Source: Cronobacter muytjensii ATCC 51329
GTDB taxonomy: Bacteria; Pseudomonadota; Gammaproteobacteria; Enterobacterales; Enterobacteriaceae
NCBI RefSeq assembly: GCF_001277195.1
Contig: NZ_CP012268.1
Location: forward strand, 1,054,001-1,118,000
DNA length: 64,000 nucleotides
Direction of reading: 5' to 3'
Within the stretch, counting starts at the first letter, position 1. Each line of letters starts with the position of its first letter. Positions 10,712 to 19,970 of the stretch are shown one piece after another. Made by a program: the position numbers and the translations under genes. A model generated the notes under the pieces. It worked only from the letters and a program-made list of their open reading frames with translations. It was not told the DNA's origin and made no database searches.

Positions 10712-11808
10712 CCGCGCCTCTCGAAATCAATGCGTGGGTCAACCAGCGTATAGGTGATATCGCTGAGGATATTTAAAAGCAGGCCGACCAGGGTGAAAAT
10801 ATAGAGCGTGCCGAACATCACCGGATAGTCGCGCGAAACGGTGGCTTCATAGCCCAGCAGCCCGAGGCCGTTAAGCGAGAAGATCACCTCGATCAACACC
10901 GAACCGGTGAAAAACATGGAGATAAAGGTCGCCGGAAAGCCCGCAATCACCAGCAGCATGGCGTTGCGAAACACGTGACGCCAGAGGATTTGCTGCTCGC
11001 CAAGCCCTTTCGCTCGGGCCGTCACCACATACTGTTTGCGGATCTCATCAAGAAACGCATTGCGGGTAAGAATGGTGAGCGTCGCGAAGCCGCCAATCAC
11101 CGTCGCCAGCACCGGCAGCGTGATATGCCAGAGGTAGTCGGTGATTTTCTGGTACCACGGCAGCGTGTCAAAGTTGGCCGACACCAGCCCGCGCAGCGGG
11201 AAGAGATCGAACCAGGTGCCGCCCGCGAAGACGACAATTAACAGAATGGCGAACAGAAACGCCGGAATGGCGTAGCCGGTGATAATCGCCACGCTGCTCC
11301 AGACGTCGAAGCGGCTGCCGCTGTTGACTGCTTTACGAATGCCGAGCGGAATCGATACCAGATAGATAATCAGCGTGCTCCACAGGCCGAGCGTTATCGA
11401 CACTGGCAGGCTGTTTTTAATCAGATCCAGCACCGAGGCGCTGCGAAACAGGCTGTCGCCGAAGTCGAAACGGGCGTAGTTCCACAGCATGTTGAAGTAA
11501 CGCTCATGCAGCGGTTTATCGAATCCGTAGCGGTGGGTTATCTCGGCGATCACTTCCGGGTCAAGCCCGCGCGCGCCGCGATAGTGGCTCTCGTTCACAT
11601 TCACCACGCCGTTTTGCGGGCGGGAAGCGCTGTTCATCTCGCCGCCCTGAACGCCCGGCACGCCGGTGCCGCCGCCAAACTGGATGGCGGCGAGCGCCTG
11701 GTCGACCGGGCCGCCAGGGGCTATCTGAACAATAAAAAAGTTAATAGTGATAATGGCCCAGAGCGTCGGGATCAGCAGCAGCAAGCGGCGAAGCAGGTAA
11801 GCGCCCAT
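10708..11808 (-). CDS. yejB: Peptide ABC importer permease YejB
   Basis: A 366-residue permease of the DppB/OppB type, two residues longer than E. coli YejB. It begins MGAYLLRRLLLLIPTLW, the typical first helix of this family, and carries the EAA loop around TARAKGLGEQQILWRHVFRNA. It has a longer periplasmic loop between the first two helices, as in its E. coli orthologue. Its AAGGAAA ribosome-binding site lies just past the yejA stop, nine bases before the ATG. It partners YejE in the yejABEF importer. Confidence 0.95.
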   Translation of the reverse strand: MGAYLLRRLLLLIPTLWAIITINFFIVQIAPGGPVDQALAAIQFGGGTGVPGVQGGEMNSASRPQNGVVNVNESHYRGARGLDPEVIAEITHRYGFDKPLHERYFNMLWNYARFDFGDSLFRSASVLDLIKNSLPVSITLGLWSTLIIYLVSIPLGIRKAVNSGSRFDVWSSVAIITGYAIPAFLFAILLIVVFAGGTWFDLFPLRGLVSANFDTLPWYQKITDYLWHITLPVLATVIGGFATLTILTRNAFLDEIRKQYVVTARAKGLGEQQILWRHVFRNAMLLVIAGFPATFISMFFTGSVLIEVIFSLNGLGLLGYEATVSRDYPVMFGTLYIFTLVGLLLNILSDITYTLVDPRIDFERRG

Positions 11809-11816
11809 AATTTTCC

Positions 11817-13622
11817 TTAGCGCCGGGCTTCTGGCAGGGCGGCGGCTTTGTTGACGTCATACCACCACGTATCAAAGCCCAGAGTGTAGAGCGGGCGCGT
11901 GGCGGGGCGGGAGAATTTATTCCACACTGCCACGCGATCCGCCGCAGCGTACCACATCGGGATCATGTAGTAGTTCCAGGTCAGTACGCGGTCGAGCGCG
12001 CGGCCAAGCGGCAGCAGCTTCTGCTGATTGCCCTGGTTTTCAATAATCTGCTCAATGAGCTTATCCACCGCCGGGTTTTGCACCCCGGGCGTATTCCAGG
12101 AGGAATCGATGTAGTCTGACGCCCAGCTCACCTGTAGCCCGGTGTCGGGCCACGGCGCAGCGCGATAGAGCGTCGGCATCATGTCGAAATCGCGTTTGCG
12201 CAGTCGGTTGGTGAGCTGCGAATTATCCACCTGGCGAATGGTCATAGTCATGCCGAGCCGCGCCAGGCTGTGCTGAAACGGCAGCACCCACTGGTTATTG
12301 CCCGCTGAGCCGAGCAGCAGTTCAAAGGCGAACGGTTTGCCGGTCGCGCGGTTAACGAGCTTGTTGTTTTTCAATTCCCAGCCTGCCTCTTTTAGTAAGG
12401 CCAGCGCTTTAATGAGATTGTCCCTGTCGAAACCATCGCCGCGCGATACCGGCGGCTCGTAAATTTTCGTGAAGACTTCCGGCGGCACCGCTTTTTTCAG
12501 CGGCGCCAGCAGAGTGAGCTCGTCGGCGTCCGGGTAATGGCGCGCGGCGTAGTCGGTATTCAGGAAATAGCTGTTCGGACGACGCCAGGCCTTATAAAAG
12601 AGCACTTTGTTCATCCACTCGAAATCAAACGCCAGCGAAATGGCCTCACGTACCCGGCGGTCGGCGAAAAACGGCCGCTGAATATTGAACGCGAGCCAGC
12701 GGGCATCCTGTGCGGTGGTGTTTTCAAACTCGTCTTTAATGATATACCCGCGCTCGAAATTGCTGCCGTTGTAGCGCGTTGCCCAGTTTTTCGGGCTGGT
12801 TTCCGGGCGGAAATCATACGCGCCTGCCTTGAACGCCTCGAAAGCGACATTGTCATCCAGGTAGTAATCGTAGCGGATGGTGTCGAAATTCCAGCGGCCG
12901 CGGTTGACCGGCAGATTCGCGGCCCAGTAATCCTTCACGCGGGAATAGACAATGTATTGCCCCATGCGCCACTGGCTGACGCGATAAGGGCCGTTCGCCA
13001 GCGGCGGTGTGGAAAGGGGATCGCTAAGTTTATGGTCGCGCCAGTATTTTTCCGGCATCACCGGCAGCGTCAGCAGGCCCAGCATATTCTCTTTACCCGG
13101 CTGCGCCAGCTCGATGCGCACAGTCAGCGGCGCGATAGCTTTCATCGTGGCGCCTTTGTAGTACAGACGAAACTGCGGCACGCCCTCGGTCATGAATTTA
13201 TGAAAGGTGAACGCGACATCTTTGGCGGTGATGGGCGAGCCGTCGTGATGGCGCGCTTGCGGGTTAATCGTTACCTCCGCCCAGGAAAAATCATCCGGGT
13301 AGCGGATCATTTCGGCAATCAGCGGATAGTAGCTGCCCGGCTCGTCGTCGGAGCTGGTAAACAGCGTGTCGTAAAGCGTTTCGGTGCGCACGCCAGGGTT
13401 GCCGCGCAGCGCGTAGCGGTTGAAATTATCAAAGGTGCCGAGCGCCGCCTGCGTGATGTTGCCGCCTTTCGGCGCCGCCGGGTTGACGTAATCGAAATGG
13501 TTGAAGTTGACGGCATACTTCGGTTCCCCGAGTACCGCCAGCGAGTAGCTTTCATGAATGGTCTGCGCCTGACAAACAGCGCTGAACATCAGAAACAGCA
13601 AAACGAACGCGCGTGCAATCAT
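11817..13622 (-). CDS. yejA: Periplasmic peptide-binding protein YejA
   Basis: From ATG 13620-13622 the protein has 601 residues (E. coli 604). It begins with a signal peptide, MIARAFVLLFLMFSAVCQAQ, with probable cleavage after CQA. The mature part is a family 5 solute-binding protein (DppA/OppA fold) and matches YejA along its length. It captures peptides, including microcin C, for the YejBEF transporter. The frame is open upstream to 13820 but that part overlaps pdeN on the same strand and is not conserved. It is the first gene of yejABEF. Confidence 0.94.
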   Translation of the reverse strand: MIARAFVLLFLMFSAVCQAQTIHESYSLAVLGEPKYAVNFNHFDYVNPAAPKGGNITQAALGTFDNFNRYALRGNPGVRTETLYDTLFTSSDDEPGSYYPLIAEMIRYPDDFSWAEVTINPQARHHDGSPITAKDVAFTFHKFMTEGVPQFRLYYKGATMKAIAPLTVRIELAQPGKENMLGLLTLPVMPEKYWRDHKLSDPLSTPPLANGPYRVSQWRMGQYIVYSRVKDYWAANLPVNRGRWNFDTIRYDYYLDDNVAFEAFKAGAYDFRPETSPKNWATRYNGSNFERGYIIKDEFENTTAQDARWLAFNIQRPFFADRRVREAISLAFDFEWMNKVLFYKAWRRPNSYFLNTDYAARHYPDADELTLLAPLKKAVPPEVFTKIYEPPVSRGDGFDRDNLIKALALLKEAGWELKNNKLVNRATGKPFAFELLLGSAGNNQWVLPFQHSLARLGMTMTIRQVDNSQLTNRLRKRDFDMMPTLYRAAPWPDTGLQVSWASDYIDSSWNTPGVQNPAVDKLIEQIIENQGNQQKLLPLGRALDRVLTWNYYMIPMWYAAADRVAVWNKFSRPATRPLYTLGFDTWWYDVNKAAALPEARR

Positions 13623-13717
13623 TGAGGTGGTATGTCCTTCTGCGGGGCCTGAACGGGCGCGGTAACAGCATGGCTGCATAATAAGGGAGCCGCGCGCGAT
13701 TGTGAAATAGCCCCGCG

Positions 13718-15283
13718 TTATGAGTCCATCTCCTTCATGCTCGCCGGCAGCTCGGCGGCACGCACCGGGCGGCTGAAATAATAACCCTGCAGGAAATTGA
13801 CGCCGCGCTCGCTCAGCCATTTCGCCTGCTCAAGCGTCTCCACACCTTCGGCGACCGTCACCATATTCAGGCGTTTCGCAAGGCTTATCACGGCGTCAAG
13901 CACTGGCGAGGTGATGGTTTCGGTACCAATCGCGTTGACGAAACCGCGATCGATTTTCAGGTAATCGAGCGTAAAGCGCTCAAGGTAAATCAGCGCGCTG
14001 TGCCCGGTGCCGAAATCGTCAACCGCTATTTCATAACCCTGCTTGTGCAGCCAGTCGAAGAGATCGAGCGCTTCTTCTTCGCGGATCATGTCGCGCTCGG
14101 TCATTTCAAACACCAGTTGGAAATAGTCCGGCGGCAGCGAGGCGTGAAACTTTTGAATATCGGTTTTGAACTGCGCTGAATGAAGATGGCCGGGGGCGAT
14201 ATTCACGCCGAGCTTGGCCCCGGGCGGCAGCGACTGCTGCAGGCGAGGCACATCCTGGGCGATGAGTTTAAACAGGTGTCGGGTAAGCGGGACGATAAGT
14301 CCCTGCGCCTCGGCGAAGCTGATAAACGCGTCCGGCGGGATCATGCCTGCGGTCGGATGTTTCCAGCGCATTAACGCCTCGACGCCGCGGATCTGGCGCG
14401 TGGCGGAGTCCACCACCGGCTGATAGACCACAAAAAACTGGTTACGCTTAATGCCGCTGACAATCTCCCGCCCGGATCGCGCGCGCAGCGCCAGCAGGAC
14501 AACCGTCAGCACGCCGCCAAGGACACCCAGCAATAAACCCAGCAACAGCGCCAGATGGCGGTCTTCGGCAGGCATGGTGTCGCCGTAGAGATAAAGTTTG
14601 AGCGGATAACCCTGCACGCTTTCGCTGCGTAGCGGCTCGGCGGGAAGTTCGTCGGGCGTCATCGCCCTGCCGGAAAACGTAGTCAGGGCGCGATCTTTCG
14701 CCACCAGCGCCAGACCGTTGAGATCGTTCTGGCGCGCGGTGTAGATAAGATAGGGCGTCAGGTTGACGTTAAGCGTCGTAACGATCCCGCGGCCTTCCAT
14801 CAGCGGATTGCCAAACCACATCACGATCGACGGCTTATCCGGCATCATCGGCGTGCCGGGAATAATACTGATATCCACCGCTTTACGGGTATCGATGTCC
14901 GGCGCGAAGTCGCGAAGCGGCAGTTGCAGCCTGCCAGTCGCGGAGGAGCAATACGCCGCGCCGTTTCTTATCAGCAAAAACGCGCGCACGTTGACGTTAA
15001 ATGCCGCGCGCGACGTGAGTTCGGCGGAAACCGCGCCGCATTCGGCGAGCGTCAGCGGCTGCAGTGCATCGGCGGAGGCTTTCAACTGCGTGAAATAGGT
15101 GTTGAGGTACTGATGGATGTCGCGCGCCAGCAGATCATACTGCGCTTCTCGCTGCTGATGCAGCCAGCCGCGGGCAGCGAGCGTGACAATAAACGCCAGG
15201 GCAATTCCTGTCGCCATGCCGACAAGAAGGATTTTACGGGGAGTGGACAGGGTTGATGCAAAAGGCGGACTGGATAACATCAT
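13718..15283 (-). CDS. pdeN: Cyclic-di-GMP phosphodiesterase PdeN (Rtn), CSS-EAL type
   Basis: A 521-residue protein (E. coli 518). An N-terminal membrane helix (about 18-36), a periplasmic CSS domain and a second helix (about 243-266) lead to a cytoplasmic EAL domain. The CSS domain shows Cys82 and the CSS triplet at 112-114. The EAL signature is EALMRW, followed by IDDFGTGHSALIYLERF and the KIDRGF motif. CSS-EAL enzymes degrade c-di-GMP and are controlled by periplasmic thiol oxidation through DsbA/DsbB. A second Met follows the first directly, so the start could be one codon shorter. It lies about 95 bp upstream of yejA. Confidence 0.94.
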   Translation of the reverse strand: MMLSSPPFASTLSTPRKILLVGMATGIALAFIVTLAARGWLHQQREAQYDLLARDIHQYLNTYFTQLKASADALQPLTLAECGAVSAELTSRAAFNVNVRAFLLIRNGAAYCSSATGRLQLPLRDFAPDIDTRKAVDISIIPGTPMMPDKPSIVMWFGNPLMEGRGIVTTLNVNLTPYLIYTARQNDLNGLALVAKDRALTTFSGRAMTPDELPAEPLRSESVQGYPLKLYLYGDTMPAEDRHLALLLGLLLGVLGGVLTVVLLALRARSGREIVSGIKRNQFFVVYQPVVDSATRQIRGVEALMRWKHPTAGMIPPDAFISFAEAQGLIVPLTRHLFKLIAQDVPRLQQSLPPGAKLGVNIAPGHLHSAQFKTDIQKFHASLPPDYFQLVFEMTERDMIREEEALDLFDWLHKQGYEIAVDDFGTGHSALIYLERFTLDYLKIDRGFVNAIGTETITSPVLDAVISLAKRLNMVTVAEGVETLEQAKWLSERGVNFLQGYYFSRPVRAAELPASMKEMDS

Positions 15284-15372
15284 TCAGTTCCCGTGCGAGC
15301 AACGAGCGTGGCATCAGCTTAACAGACAATACCGCAGAAAGTGAGGGAGAAAGGGCGCGGCTGGCGCGCAGA

Positions 15373-15404
15373 CAAAAAAAACGCTGCATCAGCAGCGTTT
15401 TTTA
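15373..15404. terminator. Terminator between mepS and pdeN, usable on either strand
   Basis: ACGCTGC (15381-15387) and GCAGCGT (15392-15398) enclose ATCA, with A-rich sequence before and six T after. On the minus strand, where mepS is read, the hairpin is followed by a long T run. It is therefore the likely mepS terminator. Confidence 0.8.
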
Positions 15405-15446
15405 TCGTTCAGCACAGACAATCAAGGGAAATCGTCACGCTGAGTA

Positions 15447-16016
15447 TTAACTCCGGCCCAGTACGCGGCGCGCTTCGTTATAGCGCTTCTTCCAGTACGG
15501 TTCATCCAGATTGGAGATCATCACGCCGCTGCGTGTTGACGCATGCACAAACTGGTTGTTGCCGATGTAAATGCCCACGTGGCGGCCCGTCGAACCGGCG
15601 CGGAATAACACCAGGTCGCCGGTACGCAGGCGGGTGCGGTCAACCGATTTACCCATTTCCTGCTGCTCGTAAGTCGAGCGCGGCAGTTCTAAACCAAACT
15701 GTTCGCGGAAGGTGCGCTGCACGAAGCCGGAACAATCGATGCCTTTTTTGGTGCTGCCGCCGAGGCGATAGCGCACGCCTTTCCAGTCAGCGTACTGATC
15801 CATAATGCGGGATTTCACATCCAGCGTACGAACCATCTGTTCAAATTCATCCTGAGAGGCTTGCAGTAACAGCCCGTCGTTTTCACCTACTGCATGCGTC
15901 TCAGAATGCATGTTTTTTGCGGTATTGGTAGAGCTACATGCTGACAGCAGAATTGCCACAGCCACAGCGGGGATGACCCGAGTGATATATCTCAAAATTG
16001 GTTGAGATTTGACCAT
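15447..16016 (-). CDS. mepS: Murein DD-endopeptidase MepS (Spr), lipoprotein
   Basis: A 189-residue lipoprotein (E. coli 188). The signal peptide ends in the lipobox LLSAC with lipidated Cys27. The NlpC/P60 domain holds Cys95 (DCSGF), His146 (GRHVGIY) and His158. It cuts D-Ala-mDAP cross-links so that new peptidoglycan can be inserted. In E. coli its level is set by NlpI/Prc proteolysis. The start MVKSQPILRYI is that of the family. It stands alone, with a terminator after it and a long non-coding stretch in front. Confidence 0.96.
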   Translation of the reverse strand: MVKSQPILRYITRVIPAVAVAILLSACSSTNTAKNMHSETHAVGENDGLLLQASQDEFEQMVRTLDVKSRIMDQYADWKGVRYRLGGSTKKGIDCSGFVQRTFREQFGLELPRSTYEQQEMGKSVDRTRLRTGDLVLFRAGSTGRHVGIYIGNNQFVHASTRSGVMISNLDEPYWKKRYNEARRVLGRS

Positions 16017-16382
16017 TTTGTTTGTTTTCCCTTGAAGTCCTTAACGATAAAAATCGTTATAAAAAATGCTAAACGTGCCGAGACTAATGAGCTCTGGGGG
16101 GTAAGACAATTCCTGGTAAGCTAAATTGTGTGTTAGTGCACACTTTTATTTGCATTACCAATAAATGCCCTTAAACCGCAAAACGCTCCCGAGATTACCT
16201 GAACAAAACCCATATGGCGAGTGGTTTTAATCATTTTTTTATAAGAAATTGTAATGGTCAAGAACCGTAAAGACGGGAAAAGAGAACGCCTCAAAATCTG
16301 ACGTAAAAATAGTCAACGCCTTCATTTTTATGACGAATCTGTGAAAGTCTTGCGAAAAGCGTCTGGCAGGGGTAGGGCAAAA
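16017..16382 (-). promoter_or_regulatory. AT-rich gene-free region upstream of mepS
   Basis: I see no gene here. A short inverted repeat, TAACGAT (16042-16048) and ATCGTTA (16053-16059), lies about 26 bp before the mepS start and would form a small hairpin in its leader. The rest is AT-rich and presumably holds the mepS promoter. I could not pick a convincing -35/-10 pair. Confidence 0.45.
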
Positions 16383-16412
16383 AATAAACAGGGACCCTTA
16401 ACGATCCCTGTT
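16383..16412 (-). terminator. Terminator after lpxT
   Basis: On the minus strand AACAGGGA and TCCCTGTT (16405-16412 and 16387-16394) form the stem, followed by TTATTTTTT. It lies 30 bp beyond the lpxT stop. Confidence 0.75.
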
Positions 16413-16441
16413 GATGTTATTTTTAATCTATTAATTAATTG

Positions 16442-17149
16442 TTATGGGGTTGTTGTTTTTTTACCGGGCAGATGATTATTAAGCCAGGTAATTATTTTAT
16501 CGCTAAGCGGCGTCAATAAAATCCACGGAAGACCAATAAAAATGATTGACAAAGAGCCAACAGCTATATCCGTGAACCAGTGCGCGCCAATCATCATGCG
16601 CGGCAGGGCGAAAACGCAGAATATGAGCATACTGAGCGTAAAGGCTTTAACGCCGAAATAGCGCCACATAAAACCGGCGAATATAAGCAGCATCATACCG
16701 TGGTCGCCCGGAAAACTGTCGGTCGAGGCGTCTTTAGTCGAAATTCCCACCACGTTCCCCACGCGCAGGCTGTCTTCAAACGTCAGCGTCGGGCTCGGAC
16801 GCGACACCGGCAGCAGGTGACCAAGCTGATTCAGCACCACCGCCGAGAGCAGCATCACCACGCCCATGATAATAATGTGGCGTCGGCCTGATGGCGTTGC
16901 GCGACGCCAGTACCAGAGCAGCAGCAGCCCCATCGCCAGCAGCGAACAGCCGTCGAACGCGCGGTTATTGGTTATCGCCAGGAACCATAAAAAGCTATGG
17001 CTGGTGGCCGCAAGGTGGTTGAAAAAGTGGAAAATCCCGGCATCGAGGGAAAACCAGAAGCCGGTCTGCGCCGGCGGATACCAGGAAAGAAAGAGAGCGG
17101 CGCCTGCAAGATTCAGCAGCAGGATCGCGGGGATACGTGTGTTAGTCAT
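16442..17149 (-). CDS. lpxT: Lipid A 1-diphosphate synthase LpxT (PAP2 family)
   Basis: From ATG 17147-17149 the protein has 235 residues (E. coli 237). It is a membrane protein with about six helices and a PAP2 phosphatase core. FPGDHGMM matches motif 2, and RMMIGAHWFTD matches motif 3 with its Arg, His and Asp. LpxT transfers phosphate from undecaprenyl diphosphate to the 1-position of lipid A on the periplasmic face. In E. coli the small peptide PmrR inhibits it. A TTG seven codons upstream is possible, but the ATG aligns with the E. coli start. Neither has a strong ribosome-binding site. Confidence 0.92.
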   Translation of the reverse strand: MTNTRIPAILLLNLAGAALFLSWYPPAQTGFWFSLDAGIFHFFNHLAATSHSFLWFLAITNNRAFDGCSLLAMGLLLLWYWRRATPSGRRHIIIMGVVMLLSAVVLNQLGHLLPVSRPSPTLTFEDSLRVGNVVGISTKDASTDSFPGDHGMMLLIFAGFMWRYFGVKAFTLSMLIFCVFALPRMMIGAHWFTDIAVGSLSIIFIGLPWILLTPLSDKIITWLNNHLPGKKTTTP

Positions 17150-17180
17150 GACAGTCTGATTTTTTCGCAAAAGGGTAACG

Positions 17181-18167
17181 TTAAAGCGATTCGTCTAAAC
17201 GAAGCTTCAACAAGGCCGATTGCAGGGCGTTCCAGTCAGTATTCTCGGCGGTAATCAGCTCGATGCGGCTGTCCGGCGGCGGCGCGCTCTGGGTTTCAAT
17301 ATGCAGATCCAGGCCCTGGCGGTTAATACGCACCAGCCCTTCGCGAATACGCAGCACGCCCTTAACGCGCTCCGCCGGCGCAAGCCGTGCCCACTCGAGA
17401 ATGCCTGTCGTGTCAAACACCGTGTCGGCATCAAAAATCCAGCCGCAGGCGTGGTGCCCCTGGCCGCTATTGAGGCTGCGTCGCCAGCGCTGATTATCCG
17501 GCAGGCTCAGCGCTGCAAGGCCGCTGCGCGCCGCATGCGAATGGGCGTGATGGGCGCTCGCGGGCAGTTCGCGCAGATTAAGGCGAGGCTTATCAAGCAG
17601 CGCGAGGTCGATTTCGCCCTGGGTGGCGAACACCAGCTCACGGTCAGCCGCATATTCCTCGCGCCAGGCGCGCAGCGCCGCCAGGCTTTCTTCGTCGCTG
17701 CGATCCTGTTTATTGGCGACGATAATATCCGCCGCGGCGAGCTGGTCGCGGAAGTTTTCATTTGCGACATATTTCTCATCCCGCAGCTGGCGCGGGTCAA
17801 GCAGGCACAACGTGGCACGCAGGTCTATCCAGGGCTCATACACCGCCGAGGTGAGCATATCCAGAATCTGTTTAGGATGTCCCAGTCCGGTCGGCTCAAT
17901 CAGCAGCCTGTCCGGTTTGCCCTGGCGCAGTAAGGTATTGAGCCCCACCTGCATCGGCAGGCCGTTGACGCAGCACATGCAGCCGCCGGGGATCTCTTTT
18001 AACAGCGCGCCGCTGTCAGCCATCAGCGCGCCATCAATGCCCACTTCGCCAAACTCATTCACCAGCACGGCCCATTTTTCCGCCGGATCTTTATGGGCCA
18101 GCAGGTGGCGGATGGTGGTGGTCTTGCCGCTGCCAAGAAAGCCGGTAATAAGATTGGTACGAGTCAC
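17181..18167 (-). CDS. yeiR: Zinc-binding COG0523 GTPase YeiR
   Basis: A 328-residue protein identical in length to E. coli YeiR. The P-loop GFLGSGKT lies at residues 9-16 and the CxCC motif GGCMCC gives Cys63, Cys65 and Cys66. A histidine-rich stretch, SAHHAHSHA, follows about residue 210. These are hallmarks of the metal-handling COG0523 G3E GTPases. E. coli YeiR binds zinc and hydrolyses GTP, and its loss sensitises cells to metal limitation. The ATG follows CAGGAGCGC. The gene reads in the same direction as yeiQ upstream and lpxT downstream. Confidence 0.95.
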   Translation of the reverse strand: MTRTNLITGFLGSGKTTTIRHLLAHKDPAEKWAVLVNEFGEVGIDGALMADSGALLKEIPGGCMCCVNGLPMQVGLNTLLRQGKPDRLLIEPTGLGHPKQILDMLTSAVYEPWIDLRATLCLLDPRQLRDEKYVANENFRDQLAAADIIVANKQDRSDEESLAALRAWREEYAADRELVFATQGEIDLALLDKPRLNLRELPASAHHAHSHAARSGLAALSLPDNQRWRRSLNSGQGHHACGWIFDADTVFDTTGILEWARLAPAERVKGVLRIREGLVRINRQGLDLHIETQSAPPPDSRIELITAENTDWNALQSALLKLRLDESL

Positions 18168-18246
18168 ATGCGCTCCTGATAAATATCTGGCGGAAATAAA
18201 TCATCAGGCATCATTCTGGATAAAAATGGCAGGGATGAGAAGAGGC

Positions 18247-18277
18247 AACGCGGACGAGCAGGCGCCGCATCCGCGTT
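18247..18277 (-). terminator. Imperfect hairpin between yeiQ and yeiR
   Basis: AACGCGGA (18247-18254) and TCCGCGTT (18270-18277) enclose a GC-rich 15-nt loop. It lies just after the yeiQ stop. On the minus strand no long T run follows, so it may be a weak terminator or a REP-like element protecting mRNA ends. Confidence 0.4.
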
Positions 18278-18297
18278 AAAAGCATTCAGGGTTAAAA

Positions 18298-19764
18298 TCA
18301 GCGGCGTGCGAGGCGCGCCACCGCTTCTTTTGCGCCCAGTCGGCAGAGTGATTGCCACGCGGCGTTCAGGGTATGGATAAACAGCGGATGCTGCGCCAGC
18401 TCCTCGCCGAATACTTCTTTCAGCGTCAGCAGCGCGCCGACGCGCTCATCTTCGTGGCTCGACTGCACCAGCGCCGCGATTTTTTCCGCCAGCGGATCGC
18501 GCACGTCAATGGGCTGGCCGCGGTCATCCACGCCGCTGACGTAGCGCATCCAGCCCGCCACGCCCAGCGCCAGCAGCGACCACTCGCCGCCGTGCTGCAA
18601 ATGCCAGCGCACGGAATCCAGCATACGCTGCGGCAGCTTCTGGCTGCCGTCCATTGCGATTTGCCAGGTGCGATGTTTCAGCGCCGGATTGGCGAAGCGC
18701 GTAAGGAGGCTGTCGGCGTACCCGGTGAGATCCACCCCCTGAATGCGCAGCGTCGGCGCCTGCTCGCGCAGCATCAGCTGGCGCGCCGCGTCGCGGAAAT
18801 TCGCGTCATTCATGCAGTCGCTGATGTGCTGATATCCCGCCAGATAGCCGAGATACGCCAGAAAAGAGTGGCTGCCGTTCAGCATTCGCAGCTTCATCTG
18901 CTCCCAGGGCAGAACGTCGTCGACCATCTGCACGCCCGCGTCTTCCCAGGCAGGACGGCCCGCGACGAAATTATCCTCAACCACCCACTGGATAAACGGC
19001 TCGCAGCTGATGGCGCACGGATCGGCGACGCCCAGCGTATCGGCAATCTCCTGTAAGGATTCCGGTGTTGCCGCCGGCACAATACGGTCGACCATCGTAC
19101 CGGGGAACGTGACGTGTTCGGCAATCCATTCCGCCAGCGCCGGGTCGCGCTTATGCGCCATGCCGAGCACCGCTTCACGCACCACATGGCCGTTATCAGG
19201 AATGTTATCGCAGGAGAGCACGGTAAACGGGGCGTGCCCGCGCTCGCGGCGGCGGTGCAACGCCTCCACCAACAGCCCTGGCGCGGAGTGCGGCTGATGC
19301 GGGTTGTCGAGATCATGCACGATGCGGCTGTTTTGCGTATCCAGATGACCGGTGGCCGGGTCGATGCAGTAGCCTTTTTCCGTGATGGTTAACGAGACGA
19401 TAGCGACCTGCGGCTCGCAAAATTTTTCAATGATCGCGTCCATGCCGTCGAGCTTTGCGTTGAGGCATTCATTCACCGCGCCAATAATAATAGCCTGATT
19501 GCCGTCGGCGCCTTTTTCCAGCACGGTATAAAGATGGTCCTGCGCGCGCAGCGCGGTCATCAGCTCATCGCCGCTAAACAGGCTGATTTCGCAGATGCCC
19601 CAGTCGCCGCCGTTGAGATTAAGCACACGGTCGGTCAGCAGCGCCTGGTGGGCGCGGTGAAACGCGCCGAAACCAAAATGCACGATACGGCTTTGCAGGG
19701 CGCTGCGGTCGTAATCCGGACGTTGAACCGCAGCAGGCAGCGTGGCGGAAGCGATATTATTCAT
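18298..19764 (-). CDS. yeiQ: Mannitol dehydrogenase family oxidoreductase YeiQ
   Basis: A 488-residue protein, the same length as E. coli YeiQ. The N-terminal NAD-binding domain begins at about residue 26 (RIVHFGFGAFHRAHQ). The C-terminal domain carries KLRMLNGSHSFLAYLGYL, with the catalytic Lys and Asn/His typical of polyol-specific long-chain dehydrogenases. Relatives include UxuB (fructuronate reductase) and UxaB (tagaturonate reductase). In E. coli YeiQ is an orphan. Here it is divergent from uxuA, which uses the product of fructuronate reduction, so a D-mannonate oxidoreductase role is a reasonable inference. Confidence 0.9.
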   Translation of the reverse strand: MNNIASATLPAAVQRPDYDRSALQSRIVHFGFGAFHRAHQALLTDRVLNLNGGDWGICEISLFSGDELMTALRAQDHLYTVLEKGADGNQAIIIGAVNECLNAKLDGMDAIIEKFCEPQVAIVSLTITEKGYCIDPATGHLDTQNSRIVHDLDNPHQPHSAPGLLVEALHRRRERGHAPFTVLSCDNIPDNGHVVREAVLGMAHKRDPALAEWIAEHVTFPGTMVDRIVPAATPESLQEIADTLGVADPCAISCEPFIQWVVEDNFVAGRPAWEDAGVQMVDDVLPWEQMKLRMLNGSHSFLAYLGYLAGYQHISDCMNDANFRDAARQLMLREQAPTLRIQGVDLTGYADSLLTRFANPALKHRTWQIAMDGSQKLPQRMLDSVRWHLQHGGEWSLLALGVAGWMRYVSGVDDRGQPIDVRDPLAEKIAALVQSSHEDERVGALLTLKEVFGEELAQHPLFIHTLNAAWQSLCRLGAKEAVARLARR

Positions 19765-19830
19765 TTCTCACATATCCTGATAACCATTATTTAACAAACT
19801 TAGTGTAAAGTTATATGACAGCAAATTGAA

Positions 19831-19952
19831 TTGGTATGCCGTAAATATCCGGGGTTTGTGAGCTGGATCAATACAGGCTAGTGCGCGGTTTGACGGTTCT
19901 GGTTAAACATGTATGGTAGTTACCATGAGTTCTCGCAATATTGGTATAACAA
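19831..19952. promoter_or_regulatory. Candidate UxuR/ExuR operators between yeiQ and uxuA
   Basis: Three sites resemble the GntR-family hexuronate box (TTGGTATACCAA type). They are TTGGTATGCCGT at 19831-19842, the near-perfect palindrome ATGGTAGTTACCAT at 19913-19926, and TTGGTATAACAA at 19941-19952, one base from that pattern. The last two lie 19-58 bp before the uxuA ATG, the first nearer yeiQ. Shared repression of both genes by UxuR or ExuR is inferred; those regulators are not in this window. Confidence 0.6.
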
Positions 19953-19970
19953 CTTTTTAAGGAGAGGGCG

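Noticed and set aside
12537..13625. 362-codon open frame on the plus strand
   Set aside because: Antisense to yejA; GC-rich third-position pattern explains the open frame.
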